DNA from: Actinomadura sp. KC345
Lineage (GTDB): Bacteria > Actinomycetota > Actinomycetes > Streptosporangiales > Streptosporangiaceae
Assembly (NCBI RefSeq): GCF_004348515.1
Contig: NZ_SMKH01000048.1
Span: forward strand, 1 to 35,685
Direction: 5' to 3'
Length of the DNA: 35,685 bases
The notes under the pieces were generated by a model. The model was not told the origin of the DNA. It did no database searches and worked only from the letters and a program-made list of their open reading frames with translations. Made by a program: the position numbers and the translations under genes. This document shows positions 7,779 to 16,431 of the stretch, piece after piece (the first letter of the stretch is position 1; the number at the start of each line of letters is the position of its first letter).

Positions 7779-8408
7779 CGCGACACTGGGCCCCTTCGCG
7801 ATCCCGGCGGCGGGCTCGCTGTAGGACACCTCCACGAGCCGGCTGCCGTCGAACGTCAGGCTGGTGACACTGGCCAGGGTGCACTCGCGCCTGTTCGGCA
7901 GGTGCCAGAGGCGGCGGCGCTCGGCGTGCAGCCGCAGGATCCAGACGGGCAGCTGGTGGCTGACGCACACGGCCTCGTGGCCGCGCGCCGCCTCCCGCGC
8001 CCGGATCACGGCGGCGCGCATCCGCGCGGCGAGCGCCCGGTACGGCTCCCCCCAGGACGGGCGGAACGGGTTGCGCAGGTGGTACCAGTGCTCCGGGCGG
8101 CGCAGCGAGCCCGCCCCGGCCCCGAACGTCAGCCCCTCGAAGTGGTTGCCGGCCTCGATCAGACGATCGTCCACCGTCACCGGCAGGTCGAGCGCGTCGG
8201 CGAGCGGCGCGGCCGTCTCCAGCGCCCGCTGCATCGGCGACGAGAACAGCGCGGTGACGTCCCGCTCGGCGAACCATTTCGCGGCGGCCTTCGCCATGAG
8301 GACACCGTCCTCGCTGAGGCGGTACCCGGGCAGCCGCCCGTACAGGATGCCCTCGGGATTGTGCACCTCACCGTGCCGCAGCAGGTGAACGATCGTCATT
8401 TCAGTCAT
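7770..8408 (-). CDS. histidine phosphatase family protein (phosphoglycerate mutase-like)
   Basis: A 212-aa cytoplasmic member of the histidine phosphatase superfamily, probably a phosphatase on a small phosphorylated molecule rather than a true glycolytic mutase. The catalytic phospho-acceptor is in LRHGE near residue 11, SSPMQRALETA carries the second conserved arginine, and the second catalytic histidine is in VCVSHQLPVW. No Shine-Dalgarno precedes either ATG (codons 1 and 4); a TAACCT -10-like hexamer 9 nt upstream could give a leaderless message. In Streptomyces a similar gene, as I recall, sits between hemL and the ccs genes, so it seems part of the conserved neighbourhood. Confidence 0.88.
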   Translation of the reverse strand: MTEMTIVHLLRHGEVHNPEGILYGRLPGYRLSEDGVLMAKAAAKWFAERDVTALFSSPMQRALETAAPLADALDLPVTVDDRLIEAGNHFEGLTFGAGAGSLRRPEHWYHLRNPFRPSWGEPYRALAARMRAAVIRAREAARGHEAVCVSHQLPVWILRLHAERRRLWHLPNRRECTLASVTSLTFDGSRLVEVSYSEPAAGIAKGPSVAGA

Positions 8409-8469
8409 CGCGAGGTCAGGTTACCCGCGCCGCTTGATCCTTCCGGCCACCGGCCGCCCCGGGCGCCGT

Positions 8470-10285
8470 TCAGCTCCGGGAGGCGGAGACGAACCTCGCG
8501 ATGTGCCGGGCGGCGCGGTCGAGCTCGGCCTCGCCGATCTCGACGCCCTCCATCCCCTGCAGGTACCGGTAGGTGAGCGCGGCGGTGCAGACGGCGGCGG
8601 CCGCCACCGGTGCGGTGCAGCTGACCGGTGACACGCCGCCCTCGGGGCCGAGCATGGCGATGCGCGCCGACACCCGGGGCGAGGGGACCTCCTGGTTCTC
8701 GCCCTCCATGTCGCTCGTCAGCATCGCCAGGACGCCGGGCGCCCCGGTGGGGACGTCCTCGCGCGTGGACAGGGTCGAGGTGCAGTCACCGGTCAGTTCC
8801 CTTTCCCGCTGGGCCCGCGGGGAGTCCGGGAAGTACTGGCAGACCTTCGAACCGATCACGCCGACCGATCCCGTCCATGAGTGCCTGACCATGCCCGTCC
8901 GGGCGTTCCCCACGCTGGTGCCGCCGGAGTTCACGCCGATCGACCCCTCGCAGGACGCGCCGGACGGGCCGATCAGCAGCACTTGGTTGGCGCGGTAGAC
9001 GGTCGCGTTCCCCGGCAGCTCGATCTGGGTGGGCAGCGTGACCCGCGCGGGCCCGGTGGGCGGCGCGATCGGCTCGCCGCCCGGTCCCGTGGTGACGCAG
9101 TCGCGAACGTCCGCCACGGTGGCGGCGACCGGCGTCGTGGTCGCCGTGGGTCTCGGCTCCGGATCGTCGCCGGTGGCCTGCTGGACCCCCACGGCGCCCG
9201 CTCCGACCACCGCGGCCGTCCCGATGGCGCCGGCCGTCACACCGGGACCACTGGCGAAGAACGCCTTCACGGCCGAGGTTCCCGCCACCTTGCCCGACAT
9301 GGCGGCATGCCCGGCCGCCTGTCCCGCGGCCTGTCCCGCGGCCTGTCCCGCCGCCTGACCCGCCGCTTGGCCCGCCGCCATCCCGGTCGCGGACGCCGCG
9401 CCGGGCATCAGCGACGCGGCCAGCGGGAACAGGGCGGCGAGGGCGACCGCGGAAGCGGCGAGGGTCCGGAGCCCGCGCTGCTCCCAGTCCTCGCCGTAGG
9501 CCTCCCGTGCGGTGCGCTCCAGTTCGTCCACGAACGCGGCGGCGCCCTGCGGGCGCTCCTCCGGGTCCTTGGCCATGCCATGGGTCACCAGCGGCCGGAG
9601 CGGCTCGGGGACGGCCTCGACCGGGACGGGGCCGGTCAGGTGGGCCCGCATCAGCGCGGCGCGGTCGCCCGAGTAGGGGCGGCGTCCGCTGACGCACTCG
9701 ACGAACACGCAGGTCGCCGCGTACACGTCGCACGCGGGGGTGGCGACGTGCCGGCTCCACTGCTCCGGCGCCATTTAGTACGCGGTGCCCGCGCCGCCCG
9801 CCTCCTGCCCGGCCGACGCCGCGATGCCGAAGTCGACGAGCCGGCTCTGCCCGTCCGCCGGGACGACGACGTTGGCGGGCTTGTAGTCGCGGTGGACGAC
9901 GCCGACCGCGTGCGCGGCGGCCAGGCCCAGCAGCGAGCCCTTGAGGACGGTCAGAGCGGCCTCGGGGGCGAGTGGCCCGTGGCGTTCCAGCACGTCCTTG
10001 AGGGGGGCGCCGTCGATGGCCTCCATGACGATGGCGGCGGTTTCCGGACCCATGACGAGCCGGTAGAGGCGGGCGACGTGCGGGCTGTCCGCGCGCGAGC
10101 ATCCCGGCCTCCGCGCGCAGCCGTTCCCGGGCCTCCTCGTCCGCGGCGGCGGGCAGGTACTTGATCGCCACGGGCGTGCCCGACTCGTCATGCCGGGCGA
10201 GCACCACCCGCCCCTGGGCGCCCGCCCCGAGGCGGCGCAGCTCCGTGAACCCGCTGACCCGCCATTCGGCTCCGTCGGCGCCCAT
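8470..10285 (-). pseudogene. PknB-type Ser/Thr protein kinase, disrupted by a frameshift and a nonsense codon
   Basis: The remains of a membrane Ser/Thr kinase of about 600 aa. Starting at ATG 10285, the first frame gives a glycine-rich loop (LGAGAQGRV), VAIKYLP and the first lobe. The frame then shifts at a GC run (10090-10097) and resumes with [24 protein letters not shown] and VDFGIA, so catalytic motifs were intact. An in-frame TAA (9775-9777) replaces a codon between GTAY and MAPEQW. The third part (8470-9774) encodes the end of the kinase domain, AAGQ repeats, a TM helix and an extracellular domain with several cysteines and no family I recognise. A single base change and a 1- or 2-nt indel would restore it. 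Either a recent pseudogene or sequence errors. Confidence 0.85.
9313..9379. repeat. 12-bp tandem repeats encoding AAGQ in the kinase linker
   Basis: About 5.5 units of the type CGCGGCCTGTCC on the forward strand, encoding successive Ala-Ala-Gly-Gln tetrapeptides on the minus strand. They lie in the segment linking the kinase domain to the transmembrane helix of the disrupted kinase. Confidence 0.9.
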
Positions 10286-10340
10286 GCGTCCCCCGTCGAT
10301 GATCGCGATGGCAGGGAATGTACCGAAAAGCGCCCGCACG

Positions 10341-10374
10341 CGGCGTCGGGCGGTCGGCGGCGTCGGGCGGTCGG
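10341..10374. repeat. 17-bp perfect tandem duplication directly after the LysR stop
   Basis: CGGCGTCGGGCGGTCGG occurs twice without interruption (10341-10357 and 10358-10374) and abuts the LysR stop codon (10375-10377). It lies in the 89-bp gap between the LysR gene and the disrupted kinase gene. Confidence 0.9.
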
Positions 10375-11298
10375 CTACGTGGCGGCGGTGAGCGCGGGGA
10401 CGCCGGGCGGGACGGCCGCGCGCAGCGCGGTGACGACGGCGCGGATCGCGGGACGGCGGGCGGCCTCCTCGCGCCAGACCGCGTAGACCCGGCGCGACAG
10501 CGGGGCGTCCAGCGGGACGATCGCGACGCCGGGCGGCACGTCGCAGCGGCCGAGGCGGGGCAGGATCACGTTGCCGAGCCCGGCGGCGACCAGGGCGAGC
10601 TGCGTGGCGAACTCGTAGGCCATGTGGTCGATGCGGGGCTCGCTGTCGACCGCGCGGAGCGTCCGCAGCAGCCAGTCGCAGCAGATGCTGTCGGGCGAGG
10701 AGCTGATCCAGGGATCGCCGGCCAGCTCCTTGAGTTCGATCGCGTCGCGGCCTGCGAGCGCGTGCCCCTCCGGCAGCGCCACGTCGGCGACGTCGTCGCA
10801 GATGACGCCCTTGTGCAGCCCCTCGGTCAGCGGCAGCGGCTCGTTGTTCCAGTCCTGGACGACGGCCATGTCGAGGTCGCCGCGCACCACGAGCGGCATG
10901 CTGCGCATGGGATCCTCCTCGCTGAGCAGGACGCGCAGGTCGGGATGCTCGGCGCGCAGAGAGCGCAGTGCGGCCGGCATGAGCCCGCGGACCGCGGTGG
11001 GGAAGGCCGCGACCGTGAGCTGCCCGACGACCGAGCCGCGGTGCGCCTCCAGGTCGGCCTGCGCCTGCTCGACGAGCGACAGGATCCGCTCGGCGTGGAC
11101 GACGAGGAGTTCGGCGGCGTCGGTGAGGCGGACGCCGCGCCCGTTGCGTTCGAGGAGCTTCTGGCCGGTCTCGCGCTCCAGCTTGGCGAGCTGCTGGGAG
11201 ACGGCCGACGTCGTCACGTGCAGGACGTCGGCGGCGGCGCTGACCGAGCCGTAGGTCGCGACGGCGCGCAGCGCACGCAGCCGTTCGAGATCAAGCAT
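10375..11298 (-). CDS. LysR family transcriptional regulator
   Basis: A 307-aa LysR-type regulator. The N-terminal winged HTH is clear (LRALRAVATYGSVSAAADVLHVTTSAVSQQLAKLERETGQKLLER, residues about 8-52), followed by the linker helix and an effector-binding domain with the usual alternation of TVAAFPTAV, DLDMAVV and VAAGLGNVILPRL. It is divergent from the EamA-dapA-like pair and probably controls it from the 73-bp shared region, which has a LysR-style dyad. There is no Shine-Dalgarno; a TAGTAT -10 hexamer ends exactly 6 nt before the ATG, so the transcript is probably leaderless. The effector is unknown; an amino acid or aldolase product is a guess from the neighbours. Confidence 0.92.
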   Translation of the reverse strand: MLDLERLRALRAVATYGSVSAAADVLHVTTSAVSQQLAKLERETGQKLLERNGRGVRLTDAAELLVVHAERILSLVEQAQADLEAHRGSVVGQLTVAAFPTAVRGLMPAALRSLRAEHPDLRVLLSEEDPMRSMPLVVRGDLDMAVVQDWNNEPLPLTEGLHKGVICDDVADVALPEGHALAGRDAIELKELAGDPWISSSPDSICCDWLLRTLRAVDSEPRIDHMAYEFATQLALVAAGLGNVILPRLGRCDVPPGVAIVPLDAPLSRRVYAVWREEAARRPAIRAVVTALRAAVPPGVPALTAAT

Positions 11299-11304
11299 GA
11301 AGCA

Positions 11305-11347
11305 ATACTAAAGCGAGTCGTCAAGAAATTCTCGCTTGTCCTAAAGC
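11305..11347. promoter_or_regulatory. LysR promoter and likely LysR-type operator
   Basis: Reverse-strand TAGTAT (11305-11310) lies 6 nt from the LysR ATG. AAGCGAG (11311-11317) and CTCGCTT (11331-11337) form a perfect 7-bp inverted repeat with a 13-nt spacer, and CTAAAGC occurs directly repeated at 11308 and 11341, 33 bp apart. Such phasing suits a LysR tetramer that represses its own gene and activates the divergent transporter gene. Confidence 0.5.
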
Positions 11348-11371
11348 AAACGTGTCACGACGATCGGAGGC

Positions 11372-12310
11372 ATGAGACCGCGCCATGTGCTGCTGGCCAC
11401 CTTGATCGCCGCCTTGTGGGGGTTCAACTTCGTCCCGATCAAGGTGGCGCTGGACGACTTCCCGCCGCTGCTGATGGCCGCGCTCCGGTTCACGGCCGCG
11501 GCGCTGCCCGCCGTCTTCCTCGTGCGGCGGCCCCCGGTCCCGGCGCGCTGGCTCGTGCTCGTCGGCGTCCCGCTCGGGGTCGGGCAGTTCGGCCTGCTGT
11601 TCCTCGGCATGCACATGGGTATGCCCGCGGGGCTGGCGTCGGTCGTCCTCCAGGTCCAGGCGATCTTCACCGCGCTGTTCGCGGCGGTGCTGCTGCACGA
11701 GCGGCTGAGCGCCCGGCTGATCGCGGGCATGGCCGTCGCGTTCGGCGGCGTCACGCTCATCGGCGTGGCGCAGGCCGAGGGCGGGAGCCCGGTCGCGGCG
11801 TTCCTGGTCTGCCTCCTCGCGGCGGCGAGCTGGGGACTGGCGAACGTCGCCATGCGGCGGATGAACCAGGCCGCCCGCGGGCCGGTCGACGCGTTCGGGT
11901 TCATGGTGTGGATGTCGCTGGTGCCGCCGATCCCCCTCCTCGCCCTCTCGCTGGTCTTCGAGGGACCGGCGGCGATCGCGGACGCGGCGCGCGGCCCCTC
12001 GCCGGCCGGCCTCGCCTCGCTGGCGTTCATCGCCTACGTCTCGACCCTCTTCTGCTTCGGCGCCTGGGGGTGGCTGATGCGCCGGTACGAGGCCAGCACG
12101 GTCGCGACCTACTCGCTGCTCGTCCCGCCGTTCGGGCTGCTGTCGGCGGGCCTGCTGCTCGGCGAGCACGTGACCGCCACGCATCTGGCAGGGGCCGTCC
12201 TGGTCATGGTGGGCGTCACCGCCGGCAGCGTCCGCCTCCGCTCGCGCGTGGACATCGCCCAGCCCGCCGACATCGGGCCCGCGGACATCCGGCCCGCCGA
12301 AACGAGGTGA
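11372..12310 (+). CDS. EamA/DMT-family transporter
   Basis: A 312-aa membrane protein with ten predicted TM helices in two EamA repeats. The first begins MRPRHVLLATLIAALWGFNFVPIK and the second ASWGLANVAMRRM, the arrangement of drug/metabolite exporters that often export amino acids or related metabolites. The ATG follows GGAGG with an unusually short gap. The last 20 residues extend past the final helix with Asp-Ile-Gly/Arg-Pro-Ala repeats encoded by 15-bp units. The stop is 5 bp before the next start, whose Shine-Dalgarno overlaps it, so transporter and aldolase are probably co-translated. Divergent from the LysR gene. Confidence 0.9.
   Translation: MRPRHVLLATLIAALWGFNFVPIKVALDDFPPLLMAALRFTAAALPAVFLVRRPPVPARWLVLVGVPLGVGQFGLLFLGMHMGMPAGLASVVLQVQAIFTALFAAVLLHERLSARLIAGMAVAFGGVTLIGVAQAEGGSPVAAFLVCLLAAASWGLANVAMRRMNQAARGPVDAFGFMVWMSLVPPIPLLALSLVFEGPAAIADAARGPSPAGLASLAFIAYVSTLFCFGAWGWLMRRYEASTVATYSLLVPPFGLLSAGLLLGEHVTATHLAGAVLVMVGVTAGSVRLRSRVDIAQPADIGPADIRPAETR
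12251..12298. repeat. 15-bp repeats at the 3' end of the EamA gene
   Basis: GACATCGGGCCCGCG (12269-12283) and GACATCCGGCCCGCC (12284-12298) are consecutive 15-bp units, preceded by a related 18-bp unit from 12251. They encode Asp-Ile-X-Pro-Ala repeats at the extreme C-terminus of the transporter. Confidence 0.8.
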
Positions 12311-12315
12311 GACCC

Positions 12316-13188
12316 ATGAGGGGAATCCACGCTTCGCTCGTCACGCCGTTCACCCACTCCGGCGACGTGGACGCCAAGTCGCTCGAACGGCTCGCCGTCC
12401 ACTGCCTGGAGAACGGCACGGACGGGCTGGTCGCGCTCGGCACGACCGGCGAGGCCGCCCTGCTGGACCCGGCCGAGCAGCGGACGGTCCTGGAGGTCTG
12501 CCGCGCCGTCTCCATCGAGCACGGGACGCCGCTGATCGTCGGCGCCGGGACGATGGGCACCGAGGACTCCATCCGGCAGGCCCGCGAACGCGCCGCGACG
12601 GCCGACGCGCTGCTCGTCGTCGTCCCGTACTACCTGCGCCCGTCGGACGAGGCCGTCATCGACCACTTCGCCGCGGTCGCCGCGGCCGTGGACGTCCCGA
12701 TCCTGCCGTACAACATCCCGTACCGGACGGGGAAGCACGTTTCCGCGGACACGCTCGTCCGGCTGCTCTCCCTCGACGGCGTCGCGGGCATGAAGCACTG
12801 CGCGGGCGCCATCGACCACGACACGCTCGCCCTGCTCGCGGGGAACCCCGGAAAGGCGGTCCTTGCCGGGGACGACGCGTACATCTACCCGATGCTGCAC
12901 CTCGGCGCGGCCGGCGGCATCGCCGCGTGCGCCTGCCTCGCGCCATCCGCATACGCCGCGATGGCGGCCGCGGCGCGCGACGGCGACACGACCCGCGGGC
13001 TCGCGCTCCACAACGCGCTGCTCCCCATGGCCGAGGCGCTGTTCAGCGAACCGGCGCCCGCCGTCCTCAAGGCCTGCCTCGCCGAGGAAGGACTGATCGA
13101 CACCCCCGTGGTCCGCACCCCGCTGCACGCACCGCACCCCGATTCGGTCACCGCGGCCCTCACCGCCCACCACGCCCTACCCGCCTGA
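12316..13188 (+). CDS. DapA/N-acetylneuraminate lyase family aldolase
   Basis: A 290-aa TIM-barrel class I aldolase of the dihydrodipicolinate synthase family. The Schiff-base lysine is K160 in GVAGMKHCAG, the catalytic tyrosine Y132 lies in LPYNIPYRTG, and GTTGE at 42-46 forms the pyruvate carboxylate pocket. These residues predict pyruvate-dependent aldol condensation or cleavage. It may be 4-hydroxy-tetrahydrodipicolinate synthase, but its pairing with a LysR-controlled exporter and not with lysine genes leaves a different substrate possible. ATG at 12316 follows GAGGTGA. It converges on hemL. Confidence 0.85.
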   Translation: MRGIHASLVTPFTHSGDVDAKSLERLAVHCLENGTDGLVALGTTGEAALLDPAEQRTVLEVCRAVSIEHGTPLIVGAGTMGTEDSIRQARERAATADALLVVVPYYLRPSDEAVIDHFAAVAAAVDVPILPYNIPYRTGKHVSADTLVRLLSLDGVAGMKHCAGAIDHDTLALLAGNPGKAVLAGDDAYIYPMLHLGAAGGIAACACLAPSAYAAMAAAARDGDTTRGLALHNALLPMAEALFSEPAPAVLKACLAEEGLIDTPVVRTPLHAPHPDSVTAALTAHHALPA

Positions 13189-13208
13189 CGCGAGAGGGAG
13201 TGGGCCTG

Positions 13209-13247
13209 GACGGCGTTTAGGGCGACGGAGAACGGCGTTTAGGACGA
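13209..13247. repeat. 22-bp duplication at the hemL 3' end
   Basis: ACGGCGTTTAGGGCGA and ACGGCGTTTAGGACGA repeat with a 22-bp period. The second copy is the end of hemL including its TAA stop (13239-13241 on the complement); the first lies downstream. The copies differ at one base over 16. Confidence 0.85.
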
Positions 13248-14534
13248 GTGCCGGGCCGCGGCTCGGGCGGCGTGCGGAAGGGCGTCCAGGACCCGTTCCA
13301 GCGCCTCCCCGTCATGCGCGGACGACAGGAACCACACCTCGTACGCCGACGGCGGCAGGTACACGCCGCGTTCCAGGGCCGCGTGGAAGAACGCCGCGTA
13401 CGCCTTGGAGTCCTGGCGCTGCGCCGCGGCGAAGTCGCCGACGGGGGCGTCGGCGAAGAAGACCGAGAACAGGTTTCCGGCGTGCTGCGCCGAGTGAGGG
13501 ACGCCCTCGCGCTCCAGGGCCTCCGACGCGGCCTTCGACACGATCTCCGCCGAACGGTCGATCGCCGCGTACACCTCGTCCGTGGCGTGCCGCAGCGTGG
13601 CGAGGCCGGCGGCGGTGGCGAGCGGGTTCCCCGACAGGGTGCCCGCCTGGTAGACGGGACCGGCCGGGGCGAGCCGGTCCATGATGTCGGCGCGCCCGCC
13701 GAACGCGGCAGCGGGGAGCCCGCCCCCCATCACCTTCCCGAACGTCATCAGGTCGCCCGGCACGCCCTCGATCCCGAACCAGCCGGACCTGGACGCCCGG
13801 AACCCGGTGAGGACCTCGTCGATGACCAGCAGCGCGCCGTACCGCTCGCACAGCCGCTTCAGCAGCGCGTTGAAGTCGGGCACGGGCGGCACCACGCCCA
13901 TGTTGCACGGCACCGCCTCGGTGATCACGCAGGCGATCTCCGTACCGTGCTCGTGGAAGACCGTCTCCAGCGCCGCGACGTCGTTGTAGGGCAGGATCAG
14001 CGTGTCGCCCGTGGTCGCGCCCGTCACGCCCGGGGTGTCGGGCAGGCCGAACGTGGCGACGCCGGAGCCGGCCGCGGCGAGCAGCGAGTCGACGTGCCCG
14101 TGGTAGCAGCCGGCGAACTTCACGATCCTGGGGCGTCCGGTGAACCCGCGCGCCAGCCGGATCGCCGACATCGTCGCCTCGGTACCCGAGTTGACCAGGC
14201 GCACCTTCTCCACCGGCGTCCGGGCGGCGATCTCCTCGGCGAGCTCCACCTCGCCCGGCGTCGGCGCCCCGTAGGACGTGCCGCGTCCCGCGGCGTCCCG
14301 CACCGCGTCCACGACGGCCGGGTGCGCGTGGCCGAGGATCATCGGCCCCCACGAGCACACCAGGTCGACGTACTCGTTGCCGTCGGCGTCCGTCAGGTAC
14401 GGCCCGCGCGCCGAGGCCATGAAGCGGGGGGTCCCGCCGACGGCCCCGAAGGCCCGGACCGGCGAGTTGACGCCTCCGGGCACCACCGCGGCGGCACGGT
14501 CGAACAACTGCTGGGAGCGATCGATACCAGTCAC
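13239..14534 (-). CDS. hemL: glutamate-1-semialdehyde 2,1-aminomutase
   Basis: A PLP enzyme converting glutamate-1-semialdehyde to 5-aminolevulinate, the second step of the C5 tetrapyrrole pathway after HemA. At 431 aa it has normal length. Diagnostic segments are [48 protein letters not shown] and the PLP lysine K267 in [11 protein letters not shown], which separates it from other class III aminotransferases. The GTG start has only a weak GAGAGA upstream. It is divergent from the pseudokinase gene and monocistronic as far as visible, apart from the rex-hem operon about 3 kb away. Confidence 0.96.
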   Translation of the reverse strand: MTGIDRSQQLFDRAAAVVPGGVNSPVRAFGAVGGTPRFMASARGPYLTDADGNEYVDLVCSWGPMILGHAHPAVVDAVRDAAGRGTSYGAPTPGEVELAEEIAARTPVEKVRLVNSGTEATMSAIRLARGFTGRPRIVKFAGCYHGHVDSLLAAAGSGVATFGLPDTPGVTGATTGDTLILPYNDVAALETVFHEHGTEIACVITEAVPCNMGVVPPVPDFNALLKRLCERYGALLVIDEVLTGFRASRSGWFGIEGVPGDLMTFGKVMGGGLPAAAFGGRADIMDRLAPAGPVYQAGTLSGNPLATAAGLATLRHATDEVYAAIDRSAEIVSKAASEALEREGVPHSAQHAGNLFSVFFADAPVGDFAAAQRQDSKAYAAFFHAALERGVYLPPSAYEVWFLSSAHDGEALERVLDALPHAARAAARHSS

Positions 14535-14659
14535 GGAAGCAGTCTCTCAGTTGCAGTTCGGCGACTTGCCTTGACCTCGCACCGTACGGGCCGATATTCC
14601 ACCAAGTACGACATCGGCGCCCTGTCTCGCACACGATCTCACGGCGCCCCGCATATTCA

Positions 14660-14685
14660 CCGGCTGTAGTCACCGGCCGTACTCA
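14660..14685. promoter_or_regulatory. 13-bp direct repeats before the pseudokinase gene
   Basis: CCGGCTGTAGTCA (14660-14672) and CCGGCCGTACTCA (14673-14685) are consecutive copies with two differences. They lie in the 170-bp region shared by the divergent hemL and pseudokinase genes and could be a regulator site or another short tandem duplication. Confidence 0.45.
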
Positions 14686-14706
14686 TTGACAGGCCGTATC
14701 GGAGGG

Positions 14707-16422
14707 ATGGCTTTCAACGTGGTTGACGGCTGGACGGTCCCGGGATTCACCCACGACCGGGAGCTGGGCAACGGCGCCTCGGGCCGGGTGATGCTGGCGA
14801 CCGACGACATGACCAGCACCAAGGTCGCGATCAAGTACCTCGGCGCCGGGCTCGCCACCGACGAGGCGTTCCTGTCGCGGTTCCGCGAGTCCGCACGCGC
14901 CCTGTCGCAACTGGAAGACCCCAACGTGGTCGACCTGTACGATTTCGTCGAGACCCCGGACGGCGCCGCGATCGTGATGCAGTACGCCGAGGGCGTCAGC
15001 CTGCGGCGGGTCCTGGCGGTCCAGGGGCCCACCGGCCCGCTGGCGGCCCTGTCGATGCTCGGCGGAACGCTCCTGGGGCTCGCGGCGGCGCACGAGGCGG
15101 GGGTCGTGCACGGCGCGATGCGTCCGGCGAACGTCCTCGTGGACGCGAACGGCAACGCGACGCTCACCGACTTCGCGACGTCGCCCGCGGGGACCGAGGC
15201 GCAGTCCGCCCCGCCGTACGCGGCGCCGGAGCTGTGGGACGGGGCGCCCGCCACCGTCGCCACCGACGTGTACGCCGCCACCGCGGTCTTCTACGAGTGC
15301 CTCACCGGCCGCCCCCCGTACGCGGGCCGGAACATGGCGCGGCTGCACCGCGAGGCGCCGGTCCCCGCAGACGAGGTCCCCGGGCCGCTGCGCCACCTGA
15401 TCCACCAGGGCCTCGCGAAGGACCCGGCCGAGCGCCCGCGGTCCGTCGCCGACTTCCTCGGCGCGCTGGAGGACGCGGCCGTCTCCGCGTACGGCCCGTC
15501 CTGGGAGGCGCAGGGCCGCGGGCGGCTCGCCGAACTTGCCGCGCTGGCCGCGACGCAGCCCGAGCCGCCGAAGCCGAAGGCGTCCCGCAGCAGCGGGCGC
15601 AACCCGATCGTCGCCGTCACGGGCAAGCAACCGGGGAGCGGCGGAGCCCGGACGCGCTGGATCCTGGCCGCCGTCGCCGCCCTCATGGTCGTCGGCGTCG
15701 CCGCCGGAGCCACGGCGATGCTGCGCGACGGCGAGAACCCGCCGCCCGACCCGGCGCCCGCGCAGAGCAGCAGCCCCCAGCCGACGCTGCCGGCCGGGGG
15801 CGTCGACGGGAAGCCGCTCGCGACGCAGATCGATCAGGCCGTCGCCCAGGCCAACGGTGCCCAGTTCAGCTACCGGCAGACCGGCTGCTGCGGCTTCCCC
15901 GCGACCGCGAAGGGGACGTTCGGCCTGGTCCATGGCCAGCAGCCGTCCTACTCGCTGACGTTCGCCGGATCGGGTTCGGCGCGCAAGGCGGTGCGCGGCG
16001 TCATCGTCGAGGACCGGCTCTACCTTCGCGCGGGCCGGCGCTGGAAATCATCGGCGCTGGGCGCATCCGGCTATTCGGAGGTGGCCGACCAGGTGCGGCA
16101 GGGCAGCTCCGCCAGGAACCTGACATCCCTGATGCGGTTGGCGACGAAGCTCACCAAGGAAGAGTCCACCGAGACAGGAACGATCTACGAGGGTGCGGTC
16201 CCGGCGGGGCAGATCGAGGCGTACATGCCCAAACCATTCACGGATATGGTCAGAGCGACCGGCGCCCAGCAGATCGCCTTCGCGATCAAGATCGACACCG
16301 GCCACCGCCCCGTCGCCTTCTGGGTCCGCGCCGGCGCCGAGGACGGCCGCCACCAGATGATGCACGGCTCCTACACCAAGTGGGGCCCCAAGCCCCCCAT
16401 CAAAGCTCCGCGGGCGGCCTGA
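14707..16422 (+). CDS. membrane pseudokinase with extracellular LprG/LolA-like domain
   Basis: A 571-aa protein. Residues 12-265 have the PknB fold: a glycine-rich loop (LGNGASGRV), K43 in VAIKYL and APE near 173. The catalytic loop, however, reads HGAMRPAN (135-142) instead of HRDxKPxN and the DFG is DFA (155-157). The catalytic Asp and its neighbours are lost, while ATP-contacting residues remain. A single TM helix (318-337) leads to a Pro/Ser linker and an extracellular domain from about 370. Its segments GTFGLVHGQQPSYSLTF and VRGVIVEDRLYLRAG resemble LppX/LprG/LolA-like beta folds, with a CC pair at 394-395. Probably a binding-regulated scaffold. The start is uncertain: GGAGGG touches this ATG, with TTG 14686 and GTG 14719 as alternatives. 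Confidence 0.85.
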   Translation: MAFNVVDGWTVPGFTHDRELGNGASGRVMLATDDMTSTKVAIKYLGAGLATDEAFLSRFRESARALSQLEDPNVVDLYDFVETPDGAAIVMQYAEGVSLRRVLAVQGPTGPLAALSMLGGTLLGLAAAHEAGVVHGAMRPANVLVDANGNATLTDFATSPAGTEAQSAPPYAAPELWDGAPATVATDVYAATAVFYECLTGRPPYAGRNMARLHREAPVPADEVPGPLRHLIHQGLAKDPAERPRSVADFLGALEDAAVSAYGPSWEAQGRGRLAELAALAATQPEPPKPKASRSSGRNPIVAVTGKQPGSGGARTRWILAAVAALMVVGVAAGATAMLRDGENPPPDPAPAQSSSPQPTLPAGGVDGKPLATQIDQAVAQANGAQFSYRQTGCCGFPATAKGTFGLVHGQQPSYSLTFAGSGSARKAVRGVIVEDRLYLRAGRRWKSSALGASGYSEVADQVRQGSSARNLTSLMRLATKLTKEESTETGTIYEGAVPAGQIEAYMPKPFTDMVRATGAQQIAFAIKIDTGHRPVAFWVRAGAEDGRHQMMHGSYTKWGPKPPIKAPRAA

Positions 16423-16431
16423 CGGGGGTGG

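Noticed and set aside
10318..12315. The long forward frame leading into the DapA-like gene
   Set aside because: Only the part from 12316 has family similarity and a Shine-Dalgarno; the upstream part is a shadow of the LysR and EamA genes.
14686..14691. TTGACA as a -35 element for the pseudokinase
   Set aside because: A -10 at normal distance would fall inside the coding region and no TANNNT is found there.
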